Below the pieces are notes generated by a model that was given only the letters and a program-made list of their open reading frames with translations, had not been told where the DNA came from and did no database searches. From positions 1,870,364 through 1,934,363 of the forward strand of contig JAYKAV010002932.1 in assembly GCA_035582835.1 (NCBI GenBank): a DNA stretch of 64,000 nucleotides, read 5' to 3'. Source of the stretch: Phoebastria nigripes. Lineage: Eukaryota > Chordata > Aves > Procellariiformes > Diomedeidae. The stretch's first letter is position 1. Each line of letters begins with the position of its first letter. The translations under genes were made by a program, and so were the position numbers. Positions 12,481 through 25,930 of this stretch are shown here, in pieces.

Positions 12481-14527
12481 ATTTAAGGCTACTTACTGAT
12501 TACTTCATGTTTAAATGCTTGTCAGTGCAGCTTAGAGCTTTAGATGTGCCGTTTCTTTATTAGTCGTAGTTAGGGAGCTCTAACAGCCTCGGTACCTGAA
12601 AAAAACCCCAAGATCATGGATCTGTTTATCCTCATAACACCCCTGTGTTTTAGGGAAGCGGTGTGCTGAAGCAGAACTGATGAAAGACGGGATGATTGTC
12701 ATACCTTATCACCCACGGAACTCTCCACTTTGGCTGCTTCTGTTCCATGCAGTTCCAAGCATAATTCATAACTACAGCATAGCAAGACTAAAGTAGGCAA
12801 AGAAGTCAATTCCTAGGGTGGCAAAATGGCTCTAGCCCCATCTGCTTGTGGTTGTCTCTGCCAGACCCTGGAAAACCAGGCTGCTACTGCTGCTGTGGGT
12901 GGCAGTTTATGATTAGGTGAGCAGTGCTTGGGTTACAGTAGGGTGAAAGCAGCCTGTTCCAGTAACCGTCGCAGGCTGCCTGNGTGGTCATAGTCCTGTA
13001 ATCAGAAGCTGAAACTCTACCTGAGGTTGCTATGGTCTGTAGCAATCAGAAATAGAGGAAAAAATACTGCAAAACCAGTTCCAAGTTTCACTTTTGCTCA
13101 AAAAGTCATGTAGCTAATAGTTCCCATGTGTACTAACAGCTAGCTAGGACAGGTGTGTTTGCTTTGACATTAGTATTTGCTGATCTTCAGAAGACTTTGT
13201 TATGGCTTAAATTAGGTTTCGCAGTCCAGCTAATACGCTGCATCTTTTTCAGTTGACAGTGTTATGGCAGAAGTTTAAATGAACAAATATTTTGATGCTT
13301 TATCCTTCTAACAATACTAATGATTAAGTACCAAATACATAGTTATGAAAAGTTATGAAAAGCTATGAATAAAAACATGTTAAGCTGGCTTTCTTAGATT
13401 CTCAGAAATATTTTCTGTACTTGTACTAGATAAGCTTGAATATTGAATCTTTGTCATAGAGTTGGAAAAGTGAAGAAAATCGATTTTTCAGTAATGTCTT
13501 GCCTTGGGTAACTTTTTCTTAAGGTTCATCTGAGAACACTGGATTTCAGCAAAGATATTCACTAGACAGCTCCCTGACAAGGTGATAATAGCACCCTCCA
13601 CTGCTGTGATGACTCTGAGTTTTAGCCTGGTCCCAGTCATCAGTGGAGTAAGAATTCTATGAAGTTGCATTAGAACCCATCACTTAATGAAGCGTATAGC
13701 TCAAAATTTAGCTATTTCAATATGTTGCTTCTCAGTGACACTACAAATGGGGACCCCAGTAATGGATTGTATGTAGACTACAAAAAAAAGATAGGTGTCA
13801 TTATGCAATAGAGGGTAGAAATCTGCAAACTGTTGGACCTGCAGAAATTCACCAAAAGAAAAGCCACAAATCACAGGAGGAAAAAAATGGATTTGGCTCA
13901 ATATATTCAGAAAGTGGAGTTTAGGGTTTATGCTACTTCAGATGCTACTATATAGCATGGACGACGTTGAGATGAAAATCATAGTGGGACTGCTGATAAG
14001 ACTCAAAGAACTAGAAATCATGCATTAGTTGTTGAAAATGTAAGCTAGGGTCTAAGGTGTAGTGTCTTCTCAAATTAGTTATTTGTAAGTTAATTTTAAC
14101 ATTAAAACAGATGCTGCATTCTTGTTTGGAGTTTTTTGTTTTGTCCTGCAAAAATTACTAGTGTGCCTTGGGCATATTACTTTGTGCTGCAAACAGGTTT
14201 TATTAGATGTACAGGTTTTGGAAGTGCAAACTTGGTTTTATCTGGAATGTAAAAATTTCCATTAATTAAGATAACTAGTGAAAAATATTTTGATTACACA
14301 AGGCTCTTTGGGAGCAGATTAATAAATTAATTCCTTATGGTGTCCACCTTTTCATGACATGACCATATGGAAAAATTAGAAACTGAATTGAGCTAGTCAG
14401 TACCCATGTGATAATCTTACACAGAGAAATTAAAACTTTCATCAGTTCACAGCCAGCACCACTGCTTTGTTGATCTACACAGACTCATGAAGTCTGTGCT
14501 TGTACCTGTGTGCTATGTGGATGAGTT

Positions 14528-14566
14528 AATTCATTTACAGAGCTGATGAGTAGCTGTAAATGAATT
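14528..14566. repeat. perfect inverted repeat (13-bp arms, 13-base loop)
   Basis: AATTCATTTACAG at 14528-14540 is exactly complementary to CTGTAAATGAATT at 14554-14566. It could be a cruciform/hairpin site. Function unknown. Confidence 0.9.
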
Positions 14567-15859
14567 TTTGGGCCCCAACTGAGAGAGGGAGTTTATCTAC
14601 AAAGAGGGTTCATTAGATCTTCCAGTGACAGTGCAAGTCCCCTGGTGCTTTTCTAGCCATGCCTGTTACTGTGCTGAAGGCTTATTTTGTTGCTTTTAGT
14701 GCTGTACCTGGTCTTTGTGCAGATTTGTGACGATTACTGTAGATGGCAGCAGAAGCTAAAAAAAATACACAAATTTTTAAAATTAATTAAACTCCTCTCC
14801 GCTGCTGTCCTATGTTTTTTCTCTTGGTGCCTGCCAGCTGTTCTTGAGGCTTGAAGCAATTATAGGCAGCAGAAGCCAAATTAAATAAATCATATATTGA
14901 ATTAAGGTTTCACTCATAGACAGTTGGGGTGTTTTGTGTCTGTGGCTGTGTTGGTTCTTGGTGTATCCTGTGTCAGATACTAAAAGCCAGTTTTAAATTT
15001 CTCGTGATAATCTCTGAATTCCTCTTTCTTCTGTATATGCCATGGTGTCAAAGAAAGAACAGCAGTAATTCTGACAAATGATAATGTCTTTGGGAGTACT
15101 TTTATTTTTCCCCCTGTAGTAAGGCTGCTCTTTGCTTTCTTTCATTGCAACTAAATTGACTTTATTTTCCTGTTTTTTCTTCTCTCTCTTTTTTTTTTTT
15201 AATGTCTGTCCTTCCTCCTTTAGTGTGTTGGTTGTCTGTAATCTGTGTCCTTGGATGTCACCTCCTCTCAGTGCGCAGAACACATAAGGAAAAATGCTAT
15301 TATGTGCCATCATGCTAATTAGCTGCTTAATAAGACAGCTTATTTCCTCTTTCCAATACCTTGGTATGTATGAGAAGCACAGGGAACTCTTAGGACAGGC
15401 ATTGACCTGTTAGAAGCATTTATAGTATTTGGAATAGTGGACTGATCTTTAATGGGAAATGACTCCCAATGTTAAGTTTATTACACAAAGCAATAGATGA
15501 CTTCTAAATAGTGAAAGGGCATAAAAACAAATGATTATGTGTGAATTTGAAAGCAGGCTTTAGGGGTAAGCAATAAATAATAAATGTACCAAAAGTTCCA
15601 TACATGATTAGCAAAATTGCTTGAAAAGAATGAGCTGTGAGAGCTAGGGGTCTGCAGTCTCTGTTTTTACTCTGAAAACCATAAAACTCAATTTTCTGCA
15701 TGGCAGACATTTAAAATTAGGCAAAATGTAGTGCATCAAAATGACTCTGGGCTTTTGAAATATTTCTGAAATCCCTTTATTATGAAAAAGAACTACAGGA
15801 AAGGATGGAGCTGCTGTTTAACAATTGTGTTCAATATATGATGAAGGTGGGCACAAAGC

Positions 15860-16095
15860 TCTAGGTATTAAAGTTTATGAATGTATTAATGCACTGCTTT
15901 GGGGGAATTAAACTTTAATATTGATGATAAACCCTCCATAATAAAATGTGGGGAGAGCAAGAGTAAATCTCTCTTGCAAAGTCCCCAAACTATTTAAATA
16001 ACTCCATGCAAGCTACTGCATCTCCCGAGATATATTATAAATGAACTTCTACATAATCATATGCATACGAATGTACATTGTGCATGAAGTGGTTT
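15860..16095. promoter_or_regulatory. candidate conserved non-coding element
   Basis: Unique AT-rich sequence with TATGAATGTATTAATGC, GGGGGAATTAAACTTTAATA, an ATATGCATACGAATG octamer-like site and no repeat signature. Confidence 0.18.
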
Positions 16096-16564
16096 TTTTA
16101 GCAGAGTTGCTTTCTGCCCTGCAAAAGATACTGTCCCAAATGACTGTATTTAAGTGATTGATCTCTAGCATCTGTTCCACAATATTTCTCTCAAGATACA
16201 CATCGTTCACTGTGCAGAGTGTATACCAGTGGGAGATTTTCTGTTGACTGCTTTGAAATGGTGTGAGATTTCTACAGTGGATTTTTGTGCCAGTCTGATG
16301 TTGTTATTTTTAGATAACATTATGGAAGAGATACTCTAACACTTTAGAATGTGAAATGTTGAAGAGATACAGGAAATTGTAAGTTACAGTGATCTGGAAT
16401 GTAGCATCAGACTTTTGTCAAAAAAAGTATGTATAAAAAAAAAAAAATTACAAACTCATGCTTCTCATCAAACAGGAGGAGAAAAATGTCATTCCAGATA
16501 GCCATTATGAAAAGTGAAGATGTTGGAAAGTTATTCTTGAACTGCAAGGAGCTGACACTCAAGT

Positions 16565-16602
16565 CTTTTTTCTTTTTCTTTTTCTTTTTTTTTTTTTTTT
16601 TT
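16565..16602. repeat. T-rich low-complexity tract
   Basis: T5-6 blocks separated by single C bases end in an 18-T run. Confidence 0.9.
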
Positions 16603-17613
16603 ATTGCTGGCATACCAAAGCACAGAGATGCAAATCTAAAAGCTTGCATTTAAAAGAGCTTGTGTGATGAACTCAACTGCTACAAACCTTAGAAGCAGTT
16701 ACTGACTAGAGCAACTACAGTGATCTGATGATCTTAGGATGTTGCACTGTCAGTTTAGATCTATAGCAGATAACTGTTCAAGGATTATTCTCACAGAACT
16801 ACAGATTTCAAAGGGTGTCAGCAAAAACTTGAGGAAAACAAATCTGCTCTTCATCTTTGCTCTATGTGCTGCAGTAGAAGGTGTGAAGTTTTAGGAGATA
16901 GTCTATTATGCTTCCAATTTGGCTATCCATTAGGGAGAAAATTTGTGAAAAAGAATGTAAGTTAAAGCAGGAAGCATCTATAGAAACCAAAACCAGAGTG
17001 GAGTTGTTCTTGTAGGGGTTTTGCTTTGAACTATTCTGAGAAGTTGTGAGGCAGGGTGAATTCCATCTTCAGCTGTACAGGCTTAGCATGGAAAACAACC
17101 ACCACCACTCATGCAATAGTGATCTATTTGGCATTTAACTGGAACCTAAGGCAATGTTAGCAGCTGAAGGAGTTGTCTGTAGGGACTGTGATTCTCAACT
17201 GCTTTCCAAGAAGGGCAGTGGAAATTATTAGTAGGACTCCTGGTGACAGGGAAGAAGAAAGTTGTGTCCCCATCTGTTGCATGCTTAACCCAACAGATAT
17301 TCTTTTTGTCAGCACTAGTAACTCCTGTAATAGGCCCTTTGGTCTCTGTCCTGGGTTTACAAACACTGTGAATATATTAATATATTTCAGTGATTTTTTC
17401 TTATTTTTTTTTTTTAGGAGCCAGAAATGCAACAAATGCAGCCATGAAGCCTAAATGAAAGAATAAGGCTGTGGTTTAGTTTTATTTTGTTTCCTTTTAG
17501 AGGTGAATTGTGCAAAAGCTCATGGGATCATCTGGCTTTAGCCAGAATTACATGCTATTGACCACAAATTCTGATTAAAATAACAATAATAGCTTCAGAT
17601 TAAAAGGAGAGAG

Positions 17614-17671
17614 AAAAAAAAAAAAAAACCAAAACCAAAAAAAACACAACACACCAAAAAACCCCAACACC
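17614..17671 (+). repeat. poly(A) run grading into A/C-rich sequence
   Basis: 15 A bases, then CCAAAACC units and ACACAACACACC, ending CCCCAACACC. Confidence 0.9.
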
Positions 17672-19195
17672 TAAATGTATATTTATGTTCTTAATTTTTG
17701 TTCATTGAAGAAAAAAGGAAAAAAAAAAAATCAAAAAAAGAATGTTGCCGGGTCTAATAAGCAGCCTTCAGCTTGGAAGTGCAGGGATGTGGACCAAATG
17801 CTGACATTTCTGGCTAATATAACTAGTCAAATGGCACTCTTTTCTGTCATGAATTTGCTTATTAGATACAAACTGATAGGAAAATAAATAACCTTCTTTT
17901 GCCATAAGGGCAATTCTTAAACTCATAATTTTGACTTACCTTTATTAAGATAGTTTATCTTTGTTTTGTTTGGTGTGTTTGCATATGAACGTTTTTATTA
18001 GCAATTCAATCTTTTTTCTCTTTGTACTTTCTTCTTACCAGACAGTATATAATCCTTCTGAACTTCCCTGAAGATGTTAAAGTTCTCCAATTTCTCTAGA
18101 AAGGCCTGTAAAATAGAAGATTGGCAGCATCTGCAGAAATTTGCAGTTCAGAAGACATAAAAGATTTCAAATCAGCTAGCTTGATACATATCAGACCTGA
18201 CAAAAAAGCTTTTTGAAGATGGTTATCTGATGCAATAACACAACATTGAAGCATTCTATTGCCTACTATGGCAGCTTTTATTTCAAAAGTTTTGCTTATA
18301 AGTGTGTTCTTGTTTATTTTGTTATATTGGGTTATTGTTAGTATTTTATATTTCTCAGTTCCTACAAGTGTGGTATCTTCTGGTGCCTGTAACTAGCTGA
18401 GCTGTGCGGTCTCTGAAGGATACCCAGTGCTGTGTGTATGTGTTAACATAGAAAAATCTCCTCCCCTGGTTAGATCACCTTTTTGGGAGACGTTGTCCTA
18501 GTGACCTTCCAAGTCAACAAAATGGCTAATGGAACATTACAGTCTTTTCATTTATACCTTTGCAAAGAGGAAGGCATTTCTTAGTTGTGATGCTGGAAGA
18601 AATATATTTTTAATTTCTAGTTAACAGGAAATCCTTATGTCTGATCAATTCAAGACATTTTGAAGCAGTCATTGCTATTACTAAAGTTAATCAAAACTTA
18701 CTGCTGTGTAAGAAAAATCAATAGAAAACAGATTGAGATCATATAAGTAAGGATAATTCTGCTACAGGGTTTCTGTAGCTTCACCCATGAAGAAGCAGAA
18801 GCCTGACTGCTAGAGGTTTCATGTGTCCTACTGATGTNTTTATTAATCAACTGAGTGCCAAATCCTCCAGTTCCTAAACTTCACGTATCTGTGTTTTCAG
18901 TTACGTGGTGGGGGGTTTTGTGACTTCCCATACTTTGCAAAAGAATGATTTGTGAGCTAAATTTAAATTTGGATGATTGCGCCACACAAAGTGTATAAAA
19001 CTTGCCTATAGGATCTTTCAGAAATTTCAAGATGCTTTCAGTGCAGATGCAATGTAGTGAGTTACAACTACATCTGGTTCGAAAGGTCAGTTTCATTGAG
19101 AATTCATTCTGGGCAAAAAGTGAAGGGAAACTGCATTCCCACTTAAAGGTACATGTTTCAGTGTTTCATTTGGACATACCTTGAATTTGGAGTTT

Positions 19196-19380
19196 TGTTC
19201 TGTACTATATTACTATATAGATAATATGTAATTATAGGAAATATATATTTATATACATTTATAATAATTATATAAATATAGTAAATCAATCTACACATAT
19301 AAAATTGTATATTATATCTAATATTCTATACATATCTAGTATTTTATACATCCAATTTTTTTTATATATATAGATAAAGC
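19196..19380. repeat. AT-rich low-complexity region
   Basis: Dense TATA, ATATAT and TATAATTAT motifs with very few G or C bases for about 180 bp. Likely easily unwound DNA. No regular repeat unit. Confidence 0.9.
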
Positions 19381-20547
19381 ACCTTACAAAATAGAGTGGT
19401 GGTATTTCAACAGAAGGTCAAACTACAGTGATTTATGGTTAATGGCAGAACTAGGGAAAATCTGCATTGTTTTGACTTTGTGGCATGTCTGTCCACTAGT
19501 TCTCATGGTAGGCAAATAATTTGCAATCCCATCTGATGATTTACTGTTGCAGAAAAGTAGACTTAACCTGTGTGCATTCTGACTTTGGGCAGAGTTAGAC
19601 AGTAATTGACTTGAGGAAATTATTGAAAACAATATTTGCTTAATATTATTGTTTCCTGGTGTTATTGACCTTTCTTACACCTCTCCCTATACTTGTATGC
19701 ATACTACACTGAAATTTAAACAAACATTTGATGGCAGACTGTGAAATTCCTAATTAGTTCTCAGTTTGTGCCTTCTTCCTGAGGGCTCTTCACTAGCTTT
19801 TCTGTGCATGTAGTCAACACGGATCACGTGCCAGTGAAAAACATGTTGTTGCTTTGGTTTTAATTTTTTTTTTCTTTAGAATATGTTTTATTCAATCAGT
19901 TTGGGAATAGAGTAAAGCTGTAGTTTGCTTTTAATCCAAGGGAACTTGTCAATTCTCAAAGTTACTTCTTCTGACTTAATTTATTTATGCTCAGGACAGG
20001 CAGCTATTTCATCTGTCTACAAGGTCTGTTGGGATTGTCTGTGCGCACCCACTGATTAGTGGAAATTGAACTACCCAAATTTCTTTTCTGTGAAGATAGA
20101 GTTGATATCCTAATTAGTTCTGGGATACAATAGGCACAAATTCACCTATTTGTGTCTCTGCAGTGAACTCAGTTGTTTTGCCTTCCTTTCTACTTCCAAA
20201 TTAAAGGCATGGTCGTAATTCCTTTTTCCCCATGATGCAATGCCAGGTGGATTGAACTGCAATCATGGGTAGCTTGAGGGTCCTTCTTTAGACTGCTTTT
20301 TGCTAGAAACAACAACAACAAAAAATCCTANGATTATTTTAAGACTTCCAGCTAAGGATGAAATCAGAGTTATATTTGTAATGATGATTTCATTATGTTA
20401 CTGTTACTTTTATCCAAATGATATAACTGTGTTTATAACATATTCCCTGATTTTTTTAATGCAGTGCATAGCTTACTGGGCAAAAGGAATTCTGTGTGCT
20501 GTTGGTAGGCTGTGACGAAGGAAAAGGGATTATAGCTTTTCAAAGTG

Positions 20548-20587
20548 NGTGTGTGGTTTTTTGGTGGGGTTGGTTTTTTTTTTTTGG
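20548..20587 (-). repeat. G/T-rich stretch leading into a T12 run
   Basis: GTGTGTGGTTTTTTGGTGGGG followed by GGTT and a T run. The - strand reads as a pure A run then A/C-rich sequence. Confidence 0.85.
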
Positions 20588-21177
20588 CCTATTTATAAAA
20601 GTACTGCTCATTGAGCAAAGGATTTTGGGACAGTGGAAACAAATTTATTTAATGTGCACATCTAAAATGGTTACTCTCTAACTTGCCCTAATTATATGAT
20701 TTTGATTATTTTAGGAAACACATTAAATGGTCTTTTAACTCTGAAAGCAGACAACATTCAAAAGAGGTAAATACNCATGTATTTACATGCATTTTACTGT
20801 GCATATCAATATGCTTTAAGAGCATACTCAATGGAGTGTAACAGCATCTTCGAAGTCATTAGGAACCACTAATGCGTGGTTAAAAAATAATAATTCTGAA
20901 GACCTATTTACCTGATAGATTTAATGGTCTTGATGGAACTATTAGAAGCTAAATAACAAAGCTTTTAAAAATGTCCTAAATATTTCTAAAAAACCTAATG
21001 GTTCCTAAGGAGCTACATTTATAGTCAGTCTGGCAAGCTGCAGATGCCATTTAAGAAGCCAACACTATTTGCAGAGTGAAATGATATAGGAATGAATAAT
21101 CTGTTTATGATGCTTACAGTCAGCATGGCATTCTGCAATTGTGGAATAAAATAATTCAGCTAAAATGAAGTTGTCTT

Positions 21178-21215
21178 AAAAAAAAAAATAAATAAAAAAC
21201 AACAACAAAAAAACC
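21178..21215 (+). repeat. poly(A) run grading into A/C-rich sequence
   Basis: A11 then TAAATAAAAAACAACAACAAA and CC. Same polarity as the other + strand tracts. Confidence 0.8.
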
Positions 21216-24164
21216 AAGTACAGCTCTTGTCATCACATTTAGACATTAGTTTCTTTACATTCTCTCCAAACAGAACTCTTATGCCCCAGTTAGCAATAAG
21301 TACTTCTCTGGTAGGCTGAAGTCCTGCAGAGGTAGGCGTACCAAAAGCATGGCTGTGGAAGGTGAGACAGGTACAGTTCACGTAGCTACTGTTAAACCCT
21401 GAGAATGAAATATTCTGGGATTTTTTTCATCCAAGAAGGTAGGGAGTTCTGTATTGTTACAAAATCTCTAAGAAATTACGAAGAATTTCTCTTTCCTGAT
21501 TAGTTTATGGTAGTAGTAGATTAGTTTAGCCATTAGTAGTGGTGGCTTCTTGTCTGTAGCCATTGCTCCCTCAAGTTCTGCATGTGTCACATACCGTTTG
21601 GTCAATCCGCACTAAACAAGAGGCGAAAGGCAAACAAGCCGTGGATATGAATAAACGTTATTCTACAGAACAATAAGAACTGTACTACAGAAGGATTGAA
21701 TCTGCCTGTCTGTCTTATGTCCCAGAGTAGATGTCCAACTGTCAATTTAAGTTCAGTGTCATCCAAACCAACTTCTTAATTATCTTTCCAGGCTCCTAGC
21801 AGACTCCATCTTGCCCAGCTGGCACTATAATAAAGGCATCTTTTCTTCCTGCCCCTTTCCTGACATGTTTCAGGCAGGCCAGTTCATCTGCAATAGCATT
21901 TTCAGGAGCTTGCCTTTTTCTTCCAGCACACAGCCTGAACTCCTATGAGAGATGATCTGTATTAAATACAAGGATCACTTAACCTTAGGGCCTTGATCCA
22001 TGTAGTGAAGCCAGGTCCGTTTAGATAAGTGCCTAGGAANGTGAATTCTGTCTTTAAGAACATTTTCCCATATCTCTTCTCTTAACACGTGAATCATGAA
22101 ATGTAAACTTTCACTGAGACTGTGTATCTGTATTTCTTGGAAAATGTGTATTAAAAGAGCTTTTTTTTTTGNATGATCTGTGAGTCCCATGTGAAAACTC
22201 AACTCTGCTGTAACACCTGCAATACTCCTTGTGTGGCTGGACAGCTGGTGTGCTTTAGCAGATGCTTGTTTTACCAGATTTAGTCTCCTCGTTGTTTTCC
22301 CAACATCATTTTTCTACCTACCCTCAGTTTCCCTTTGTGCTTACATTATCCAAGGCAAGTATTGATGCCAAGCAAAGTGGTATTTTCTAAACTGAGGCCC
22401 TGATTTCTATATTGAGGCCCCTGTGCATCACTGCTGTATAAAGGATAATTCTGCAGTCAGCCCTTAGGTGACTTTACATAGGATGCAATGCCACTACTCA
22501 GGCTTGCTGAGACAGCATGCCTCGCTTCAATATTTTGTGGCTCAAAAGACACTTGAACCCAGAAGAGAAAACTAATTAAATGTGATGGTAATTAAAATTG
22601 TTGCTCTAGATATTGAGTAGGAGACATTTCTGGTATTCAGTTCTAACCAAAGAAGTATTTCCTTGATTAATGAAGANACCTAATGATTAAATACATCAAT
22701 TGGTTCTTCGTGCCACAAAATAAATTTTTTTTTTCTTTTGTAATGGCATGGATAACTTGAGGGACTCTTGTTTTCTCAGACTGTTTGCTGCTAATGAATA
22801 TAAAATTAAAATATGATTGATATTGACAGCTGTAAGTGTGACACCACTGATTCTAGTACAGAATATGTCTATTTTTGTTGGGCTGGAAAGACAGTTCATT
22901 AAGAAAGCCAATACATAAAAGGAAATATACTTCCAAATTAGATCCCTGATTTGTTTTTCCGTCTTCTAAATCTCTAGTGACTTTAGTTATCTCTTTAACT
23001 TTGCTAAGTTGACCAGGTTTTAAAAGGAGTGGGTGAACAACTCTGTCATGTAACTGCCAGCCGAATGTCTAACATCTAACTGCTCTTCCATGAATAAAAC
23101 TTTAGGAATGGTGGTGTTGATAAATTAAAAGCTGTAGGTATAGATTAGGTGTATATAGAGTTCAAATAAGAGTAGTACAGATACTGTGAATTAAACAATG
23201 AAGCCAATGCAAGTACAGACTTCTCTGGATCTCATTATACAAGAATAGTCGTTTTAGCTCATTTGAGTCAAGTATTTCTCCTGCTGACTTGCTATTTCCG
23301 AGTCCAAAGCAAAAAAGGACAAATAATGTGCTTGCTCTTTGCTGTCTTTAGTTGTTCACTATGTTTAAAGAGTTATTTCTACAAATAAAAGCACTATCTG
23401 CACCTGAGTGAGTATATTTCCATCTATATCGGCAGTGGTGCTTATTTGTTAACGGCAGAACCAAGTTGCTAGCGAGGAGTGGGCATGAGGAACTTGACAC
23501 TGGAACACGCAAAAAGGTGTATTTTCCTGTGTCCTTCAGAGAATCGGTATTGCTCAGAGATCCTAGACACATGAACGCATCCAGAATCTCCAAGTAGAGA
23601 GTTGAGAGTAACTAAATACTTTGAGTTTATAATCTGAAAGACTCACCAGATTCTCAATTTTACAGCTGTCTCTGGTATTATGGGCCAAACGAAAACTCTG
23701 CATCTGAAGGGAATTGCAGTTGGGAGTTTGGCAGCCAAAAGCTGCCATCTGTGGTTGTGCTTTCTAGACTTGAATAAATTAACCAGCTTCTGAAAGCTGA
23801 ATAAATCTAATCTTTGTGAATTTTGAAATCAAAATTGCACTTGGGAACACACCTCTAGTTCAGAGGGCTGGCTTGGCTAGGTGTGCACATGTTTAAAAAT
23901 AGATAGGTATGGAAATCCTTTAAGGTTTGATCCACCAATGTTACAATACCACAAAAGCAAAAATGTCTGTATATACGTGTGCATATCTATCTGTATATAA
24001 ATATTAATAGTTCAGGTGCTATGCCACTTTCAAAAATCGTTGACAAATTCAAAATCTTTCACATTTAAACAGTAGCACGGTGTCCTGGCTCAACTTCAAT
24101 TCCTGATATGCCATCTCCAGCCTAAACTTATGTAAAATAGCGACTCTTAAATGTTGTATTACTG

Positions 24165-24475
24165 TCTATGAGTTAAGGTTGAAAAAGTGAGGGTTGCTTA
24201 GCTTAAGGAAGAGAAAAATGCGTGAAGATGTACTAGCAGTCTTTAGATGCATGGAAGGTTGCTNCTGAGACTAAGGTAATGATAATAATGCAGATCCACA
24301 GGGGAAAGAGCAAAAGGTAATGGGTTTAAATTGTAGCAAAGGAGATCTAGATTAGGCATTAAGAAAAGCTTTCTAACTGAAAGCTTAAAATTAAGCACAG
24401 GAATAAATGATTTAGGGAAAGTGGAATTTTNATAACTGGAGGCTTTTTAAAAGAGGTGAGATGGATGGCTCTGTG
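24165..24475 (+). mobile_element. CR1 LINE 3' end fossil, sense orientation
   Basis: CR1 is the main non-LTR retrotransposon of birds and reptiles. Several blocks match, in order, the 3' part of CR1 as I remember it. These are a start resembling GGGTTGCTTAGC, an 'AGCAGTCTTTAGATGCATGGAAGG' type block, AATGGGTTTAAATTG, TAGATTAGGCATTAAGAAAA, then CACAGGAATAAATGATTTAGGGA and GGAGGCTTTTTAAAAGAGG. The order and sense direction are preserved over about 300 bp. Divergence is high and there are small indels and two Ns. The extreme 3' end with the (ATTCTATG)n-type tail is missing, so the copy is old, truncated at both ends and not active. An older CR1 subfamily is likely. Confidence 0.82.
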
Positions 24476-24751
24476 GAATGACTCAAGTTGTAGCCAGCTT
24501 TTTCAAGTTAATTCACTGTCTTATTGTGCTGTCTCCTTTGCTTGTTCCCTTTTCTTCTTTATTCTCTTTGATCCTGTTTCCCATTTTGGATGTANTAGTG
24601 TTTGGAAAAAGTTTTTGGCCAAATGTATTATGAAAGGAAAATAGTTTATCAAACACATTTGTTTTAGATGGGCAGTAAAGCCCACAGATATTTTCTTGGT
24701 TACTTATTTTCATTAAATGTCAAGTCTTGAGCTGGAAATTCAAAAGTTTGA

Positions 24752-24778
24752 TTTTTTTTTTTTTGATTAAAAAAAAAA
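24752..24778. repeat. T13-GATT-A10 inverted homopolymers
   Basis: A T run at 24752-24764 faces an A run at 24769-24778 across four bases, a potential hairpin of A:T pairs. Confidence 0.85.
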
Positions 24779-24829
24779 GCTCTAATTGATTAAACTAGTT
24801 GCAGAAACTCCTGTTGTCCATTGTGTTGC

Positions 24830-25040
24830 TGTTAACCATCTTAGAATCTGTAATTTACAGCTAGATTTTGAAAACCTTGGACAATCAATTAATTATGAGG
24901 AAAATAGCTATGATGAACTTTGAGCCAAAGCAATTGCTTTTGTTGAAGTCTGGCTGTCTACAATCACAAGGCCACCTCTGTAATTATCCTTGAGCACCTC
25001 TTTTCAATTGGAAAACTGCCCTGGGCTTCACAGTCTGAGT
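24830..25040. promoter_or_regulatory. candidate conserved non-coding element
   Basis: Contains GACAATCAATTAATTATGAG, CAATTGCTTTTG, TACAATCACAAGG and CTGTAATTATCC in unique sequence after the CR1 fossil. Homeodomain- and Sox-like cores are suggestive only. Confidence 0.2.
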
Positions 25041-25598
25041 CTCGAGACCATGCATTTGACTTAAATATGTTATTTATAAGTGAACACACCCTTGCCACAT
25101 CATTGCTCTGTAACCAAAATTCTTTCTATCACTGCCTCACAGGGCCAGCTGTTCCTGGTGTGTAACCATCATGCTCGCTGCACACAAAAAGCTTTTGAAC
25201 TCCTGGAGTGTGGTGGTTTTCCCACATCCCACCTTGCCAACATCAACTCTGAAGCTGCAATGCACCATCTTTAGATGTGAGCTATGAGAAAATGTGAGGT
25301 GATGTCTTAGATTGCAGTTGGCAAACAAAGAAAATGCAAAGCATTGCAATTGCTGTACTTGGAGATACAGTCCTTGAAAGCAGAGCTGCATTTGTTACCA
25401 GCACTGGTATCAAGAGAAGTATCTTAATACAGAATATGATTATTGGTTGGTGATCTTCAAGGATGTGGATATAGTTCAATCTTGGGCATTGTTGTTTCCT
25501 ATTAAGTAGGTTTAATAAGATAGCCTCAGGACTTTAATTATAATCATACAAGGACAATGCTGAGGATATTCAGCGCAATGTAAATGAATAATCAGTTT

Positions 25599-25740
25599 AA
25601 AAAAAAAACAAAAACAAAAAAACAAAAAAACCAAACCCAAAACAACAAAAAAACCAACAAAAAACCCCACCAAACCAAAAACAAACAAACAAAAAAAAAC
25701 AAACCAAAAAAAACCCACACCAAAACAAAAAAAACCCACA
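25599..25740 (+). repeat. long A/C-only tract (142 bp)
   Basis: The whole stretch contains only A and C. It begins with pure A, then AAAAAC units, and becomes richer in CC and CCC units toward the right. It is the longest tract of its kind in the window. The long open frames it creates on both strands (Lys/Thr/Gln/Asn-rich or Phe/Val/Gly/Leu-rich) are artefacts. Confidence 0.95.
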
Positions 25741-25883
25741 TGAAAACCGCAACCAATATCACATCTATTTTAAATTTTAAGACAAAGAAGTGTTTATAAT
25801 TCATTATGCACTGTGGTTTTGCTTAAGAGCTAGACAGACATCACACTGCAGCTTTCCTAGGGGTGTGTACAGACATTTTGGTA

Positions 25884-25930
25884 GGATTTTGGTTTTTAGT
25901 TATAAGGNGGGAGTTAGCTATAGAGTTTAA
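25884..25930 (+). repeat. local diverged duplication, copy A
   Basis: This stretch (GGATTTTGGTTTTTAGTTAT, AAGGNGGGAGTTAGC, TATAGAGTTTAA) pairs in order with 26907-26962. It lacks an 8-9 base segment present in copy B and contains one N. It is either a local duplication or two copies of an unrecognised dispersed repeat. Confidence 0.6.

Larger units (their letters stand above)
12481..16564. other. no gene recognised; mostly unique sequence
   Basis: Besides the inverted repeat at 14528 and the candidate element at 15860, I note two related blocks (GATGGCAGCAGAAGCTAAA near 14742 and AGGCAGCAGAAGCCAAATT near 14864). No supported coding frame. Confidence 0.55.
17680..24164. other. no gene recognised; mostly unique sequence
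   Basis: Apart from the AT-rich block at 19196, the tracts at 20548 and 21178, and scattered Ns, nothing is identified. A 14-base motif (CCTAATTAGTTCT) occurs near 19748 and 20109. Confidence 0.5.

Noticed and set aside
25512..25804. Long frames on both strands rich in Phe/Val/Gly or Lys/Thr/Asn
   Set aside because: Direct translation of the A/C-only tract.
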